Shown here: positions 60,883 through 64,000 of the stretch, in pieces
How positions within the stretch are numbered: position 1 is the first letter of the stretch
How the letters are laid out: each line of letters begins with the position of its first letter
Assembly: GCF_029688865.1 (NCBI RefSeq)
Contig: NZ_JARUKV010000010.1
Span: 100,278 to 164,277, forward strand
Length of the DNA: 64,000 nucleotides
From: Natronococcus sp. A-GB7
GTDB lineage: Archaea; Halobacteriota; Halobacteria; Halobacteriales; Natrialbaceae
Reading direction: 5' to 3'
The notes under the pieces: model-generated
The model's database searches: none
What the model saw: the letters and a program-made list of their open reading frames with translations, nothing else
Told to the model about the DNA's origin: nothing
Position numbers and translations under genes: made by a program

Positions 60883-63800
60883 ATGACGTATCTTCGGGTG
60901 CTCGTCGGTCGCTGGTCGCGCCGGGACCGACTCGCGGTGCTGGTTATTGCGCTGACGGTGGCGCTGCTGGTCGGCGCCTCGCTGCTCGTCGTCGCCGCCG
61001 GCGATCAGACGCGCAGCCTCGCGGCCGAACACGAGGGGAACGCGTCGGTCGTCGGCTACGACTCGGTCGACCGCGCGAGCCAGGTGGCGGGTCCCGACGC
61101 CGTCGTGCTTCCGACGGCGACCGCCGTCGATCCCGAGGGTGATACCCACCGGATCGTCGCGGTCCCCGTCGACGCCCCGTCGCTCGGACTCCCTGCCCAG
61201 CCCGACGGCACCGTCGCTCCCGATGCCGAGGGGGAGACGTGGCGCCTCGAGGGGAGCGAGGGAACGGCGGCGACGACGGTCGAACCTGCGAACGCCTCGG
61301 ACGCGGTCGTCCCTCCGACGTGGCTGCGGACGACACCCGAGACCCTCGAGGAGGTCGGACCGACGGGCGCGCTCGTCGTCTCGCCGACCGACGGGGACGG
61401 GAACGAGGACCACGAAGGCGCCCCGCTGGTGGGGGCCCTCGAGTTCTTCACCCAGGGCGCCGACGACGTCCTCGGAATCGTCCGGACCGGGGTCGCCGCC
61501 GCCGGCGTGCTCGTCGCCGTGACGCTCTCGAGCGTCGTTCGGATGACGATCCGGGATCGCGCGCGAACGATCCGGGTGGCCAGGGCGACGGGCGCGTCGC
61601 CGCGGCGAATCCGGATCGCGCTCGCGGCGCGAGCCGGGGCGATCGCGGCCGCTGGCGGCGTCCTCGGCTACGCGATCGGCGTCGTCGTCACCAATGCGGC
61701 GGTCACCGCGGCGGTGGTGGTCGGCCTGCCGACGACCCTGTCGGTGACGGTGACGCCCGATCTCGTCCGGTTCGTCGCCGCGATGCTCGCCGTGATCACC
61801 CTCGTCGGGATAGCGACGGGCTACGTTACGGCTCGCGCCGCGACGACGAAACCGCCCGCACGGGTCGGTCGGGACGGCCACGGAGGGGACTCGAGCCCGC
61901 CGAGCGGTCGGCTTCGACGCATCGGTGGCGGCGTCCGAAGCCGCCTCGGACCGACGGTGCTCGCAGCGCGGACGGTCGTCCCGACGGCGGCGACGCTGTC
62001 GACGTTCGCGGTGATCGTCCTGCTCGTCGCGTCGCTGGGGACGATCGGCGCCTCGCTGTCGACGGCCGGCACGACGGTCGCCGATCCCGACGCCTCGCAC
62101 CCGGCCGAGAGTCGGGTGTCGGCCGACTACGCCGAGACCCTCGCGGACCGAGGCGTCCCCGCCAGTCCGGAGATCCTGCTGTTTGCGAGCCACGGCGAGG
62201 AGCCGTACCTCGTCCGCGGGGTCGACTACGCTGCGTTCGAGTCCGTCTCCGACGCCCGGATCGCCGACGGAGAGCCGCCAGCGGGCGGCGAGGAGGCCGT
62301 CGTGGGCGTCGAGCTGGCCGACGCCCTCGAGGTCGAACCCGGCGACGAGCTCGCGGTCGGCGGGAGTACCGAGCCCGCGATGGGCGTGGTGACCGTCGTC
62401 GGCACCGTCGAAACCGGCGGGTTCGCGGACCACCAGCTGCTGGTCTCGCTACCGACGGCCCGCCACCTCTCGGGGCTCGAGTCGGGCGAGGTAAACCAGA
62501 TCCGAACGACCGCGACCGGGGCGTCCGACGCCTCTGCGGCGGCCGGCGCGGAGACGACGGTCGTCGATCTCGAGGCGCCGGATCACGCCCGTCCCGGCGA
62601 GACGGTCGCCGTCGAGGCGACCGTCTGGAACCCCACGGCCGACTCGGTCGACCGGGAGCTCGAGGCGACGATCGGCGGGAGCGAACAGCGCCGGACCGTC
62701 GAACTCGAGGGCCACGAGCGCCGGACCGTGACGTTCGAGCTGTCGGCGCCCCAGGCCGGCGAGTACGAGCTGTCGGTCGGCGACGACGGAACGACGATCA
62801 CCGTCGCGGACGCGCCGCCGCTCGAGTCCGTCGCGCTACCGGAGTCGGGCCCGACGGGCGCGTCGCTGTCGGTACCCGTCCGTGAGGCCACCGGGGATCC
62901 GGTTCCGAACGCGACCGTCGAGATCGGGAACCGAACGGCCGAGACCGGAACCGACGGCGTCGCTCGGATCGAACTGCCGGAGACTCCCGGCACGTACGAC
63001 GCGACGGTTCACGCGGGCGAGCGCGAGCGAAACGGGACGATCCGGGTGGCCCACGACGCCGACCCCGAGCCGGCGACGTCGCTGTCGATCAGCCCGTCGT
63101 CGCCCTCGGTTCACGCACAGCCGACCGCGACGGTCGACCTCGAGAACCCCTGGGACCGCCCGCTCGAGACCCCAATCGAGCTCGAGGGCGCCGGGACGAC
63201 CGACCGAACGACGGTCACCCTCGAGCCCGGCGAGACGGCGACGCGGACGGCGACCCTTTCCCGCCAGCCGCCCGGCGAGCACGCCGTCGCCGTCGCGACC
63301 GGGGACCGGACGCTGGCGACCGCGGAGTACGAGGTCGTCGGCGACGACCGCGTGGTGAGCGCAGTCGCCGCCAGCGGCCACCACCGGTCCGACGGGGGCG
63401 TCGAGTCGGCGATCGAGTACGCGATGGGGAACCTCCAGGTCCTGCTCGGCGCGCTGACGGCGCTGGCGGCGGTGACCGTCGTCGGGGCGACCAGCGCCGT
63501 CCTCGCGCGGGCGATCCGTGCCCGTCGCCGGACGCTCGCGATCTACCGTGCGACCGGGGCCTCGCCGGGGCGCGTGCTCGCGATCGTTCTCGGGGACGCG
63601 GCGCGGATCGGAGTCGTCGCCGCCGCCGCCGCGGTCGGGATCGGGATCGCCGCCCTCGAGGTCCTCGCCGCGGCGGGTCGGCTGACTGCCTTCGGGATCT
63701 CGCTCGAGCCGTGGCCGACGGCGACGGTCGCGCTCGGCGTCTTCGCCGGCGGCCTCGTTCTGACGCTGCTCGCGGCGCTCGTCGCGACGCTGCCGCTGCT

Positions 63801-63918
63801 GTGGCACTCGCCGGCCTCGCTGCTCTCCGAGTCCTCGGCGGGACCGACGACGACCGATCGTCGAGAGCGCCCCGACTCGGAACGGGAGTCGGCGTCGGTT
63901 CCCAACCCGAGCGACTGA
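60883..63918 (+). CDS. Large FtsX/MacB-type ABC permease with Ig-like inserts
   Basis: 1011 residues. An N-terminal membrane helix, an outer domain, then an FtsX core (about 200-330: GVLVAVTLSSVVRMTIRDRARTIRVARATGASPRRI), a second outer part with MacB-like fold (about 380-540), Ig-like or CARDB-type repeats (about 545-790), and a second FtsX core (about 850-985: RARRRTLAIYRATGASPGRVLAIVLGD). ABC transporters of this type pull lipoproteins or lipids or sense envelope stress. The ATPase subunit is not in the window; it could follow. M at 60883 starts just before the first helix; an upstream frame start at 60787 is rejected. Confidence 0.86.
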   Translation: MTYLRVLVGRWSRRDRLAVLVIALTVALLVGASLLVVAAGDQTRSLAAEHEGNASVVGYDSVDRASQVAGPDAVVLPTATAVDPEGDTHRIVAVPVDAPSLGLPAQPDGTVAPDAEGETWRLEGSEGTAATTVEPANASDAVVPPTWLRTTPETLEEVGPTGALVVSPTDGDGNEDHEGAPLVGALEFFTQGADDVLGIVRTGVAAAGVLVAVTLSSVVRMTIRDRARTIRVARATGASPRRIRIALAARAGAIAAAGGVLGYAIGVVVTNAAVTAAVVVGLPTTLSVTVTPDLVRFVAAMLAVITLVGIATGYVTARAATTKPPARVGRDGHGGDSSPPSGRLRRIGGGVRSRLGPTVLAARTVVPTAATLSTFAVIVLLVASLGTIGASLSTAGTTVADPDASHPAESRVSADYAETLADRGVPASPEILLFASHGEEPYLVRGVDYAAFESVSDARIADGEPPAGGEEAVVGVELADALEVEPGDELAVGGSTEPAMGVVTVVGTVETGGFADHQLLVSLPTARHLSGLESGEVNQIRTTATGASDASAAAGAETTVVDLEAPDHARPGETVAVEATVWNPTADSVDRELEATIGGSEQRRTVELEGHERRTVTFELSAPQAGEYELSVGDDGTTITVADAPPLESVALPESGPTGASLSVPVREATGDPVPNATVEIGNRTAETGTDGVARIELPETPGTYDATVHAGERERNGTIRVAHDADPEPATSLSISPSSPSVHAQPTATVDLENPWDRPLETPIELEGAGTTDRTTVTLEPGETATRTATLSRQPPGEHAVAVATGDRTLATAEYEVVGDDRVVSAVAASGHHRSDGGVESAIEYAMGNLQVLLGALTALAAVTVVGATSAVLARAIRARRRTLAIYRATGASPGRVLAIVLGDAARIGVVAAAAAVGIGIAALEVLAAAGRLTAFGISLEPWPTATVALGVFAGGLVLTLLAALVATLPLLWHSPASLLSESSAGPTTTDRRERPDSERESASVPNPSD

Positions 63919-64000
63919 TACGGTCTGTCGTGACGATTTGTCGGTGCGACCGCAGGACGGTTCGCCGTTGCACCGGAAATGACTTCGGACGGTCCGTACC

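Overview
The window is from a haloarchaeon. The GC content is high by eye, the predicted proteins are strongly acidic, Tat-type signals (RR followed by hydrophobic residues) are common, and many genes start without a leader, about 25 nt downstream of an A/T-rich TATA-like box. Genes that also point there are gvpK-gvpL-gvpM, DpsA-like proteins, bacterio-opsin-activator-type HTH regulators, a halolysin, DUF2150 and HalOD1. An affiliation near the Natrialbales is a guess. I see no rRNA, CRISPR array or complete transposon, and exactly one tRNA.

Layout. 1-1509 is the 3' end of a gas-vesicle cluster (gvpK cut by the window edge, gvpL, gvpM). 1544-12015 holds a zinc-dependent alcohol dehydrogenase, a KaiC-like ATPase with a histidine kinase, an M14-type amidohydrolase, a DsbA-like lipo/Tat protein with an acidic tail, a pirin and two regulators (Bat-type and Lrp-type). 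12100-12762 is a decayed integration zone: tRNA-Val(CAC) with two partial copies of its 3' end and several inverted repeats. 12841-21342 holds cobalamin adenosyltransferase, an NAD kinase/inositol-phosphatase fusion, DedA, a thioesterase, glycine decarboxylase subunits gcvPA-gcvPB and an AI-2E-type permease. 21480-30117 holds a FixI/CcoI-type copper ATPase with its SafE partner, two tandem Dps-like proteins, HMG-CoA synthase (isoprenoid lipid pathway), DUF2150, a TatD hydrolase and an NYN-domain protein. 30524-38355 holds a halolysin, gcvT-gcvH, a COG1709-type regulator, a CinA-type protein, a subtilase pseudogene, a VapBC toxin-antitoxin pair set between two copies of the rfcL promoter/start, and rfcL itself.

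38666-42932 is a compact biotin operon, bioB-bioU-bioF-bioD, in which a saccharopine-dehydrogenase-like enzyme (BioU type) stands where bioA would be expected. A gene-poor kilobase follows (43233-44308), then sucC-sucD, a UbiA prenyltransferase and a degenerate polysaccharide-deacetylase lipoprotein. 49553-60326 is a MoxR/DUF58/DUF1616/DUF4129-type membrane locus, probably for the cell envelope, interrupted by a regulator/EamA island at 56064-57721. The window ends with a HalOD1 protein and a large FtsX-type permease.

The genes combine into several pathways: glycine cleavage in two separate operons (P subunits at 17-20 kb, T and H at 32-34 kb), biotin synthesis from pimeloyl thioester to biotin, the succinyl-CoA ligase step, and an envelope system built around MoxR. 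The most unusual parts are the duplicated flanks of the toxin-antitoxin module, the tRNA-Val remnants, the bioU-for-bioA exchange, the 20-bp tandem duplication that broke a subtilase, and a 73-bp intergenic repeat found at two places 5.4 kb apart.
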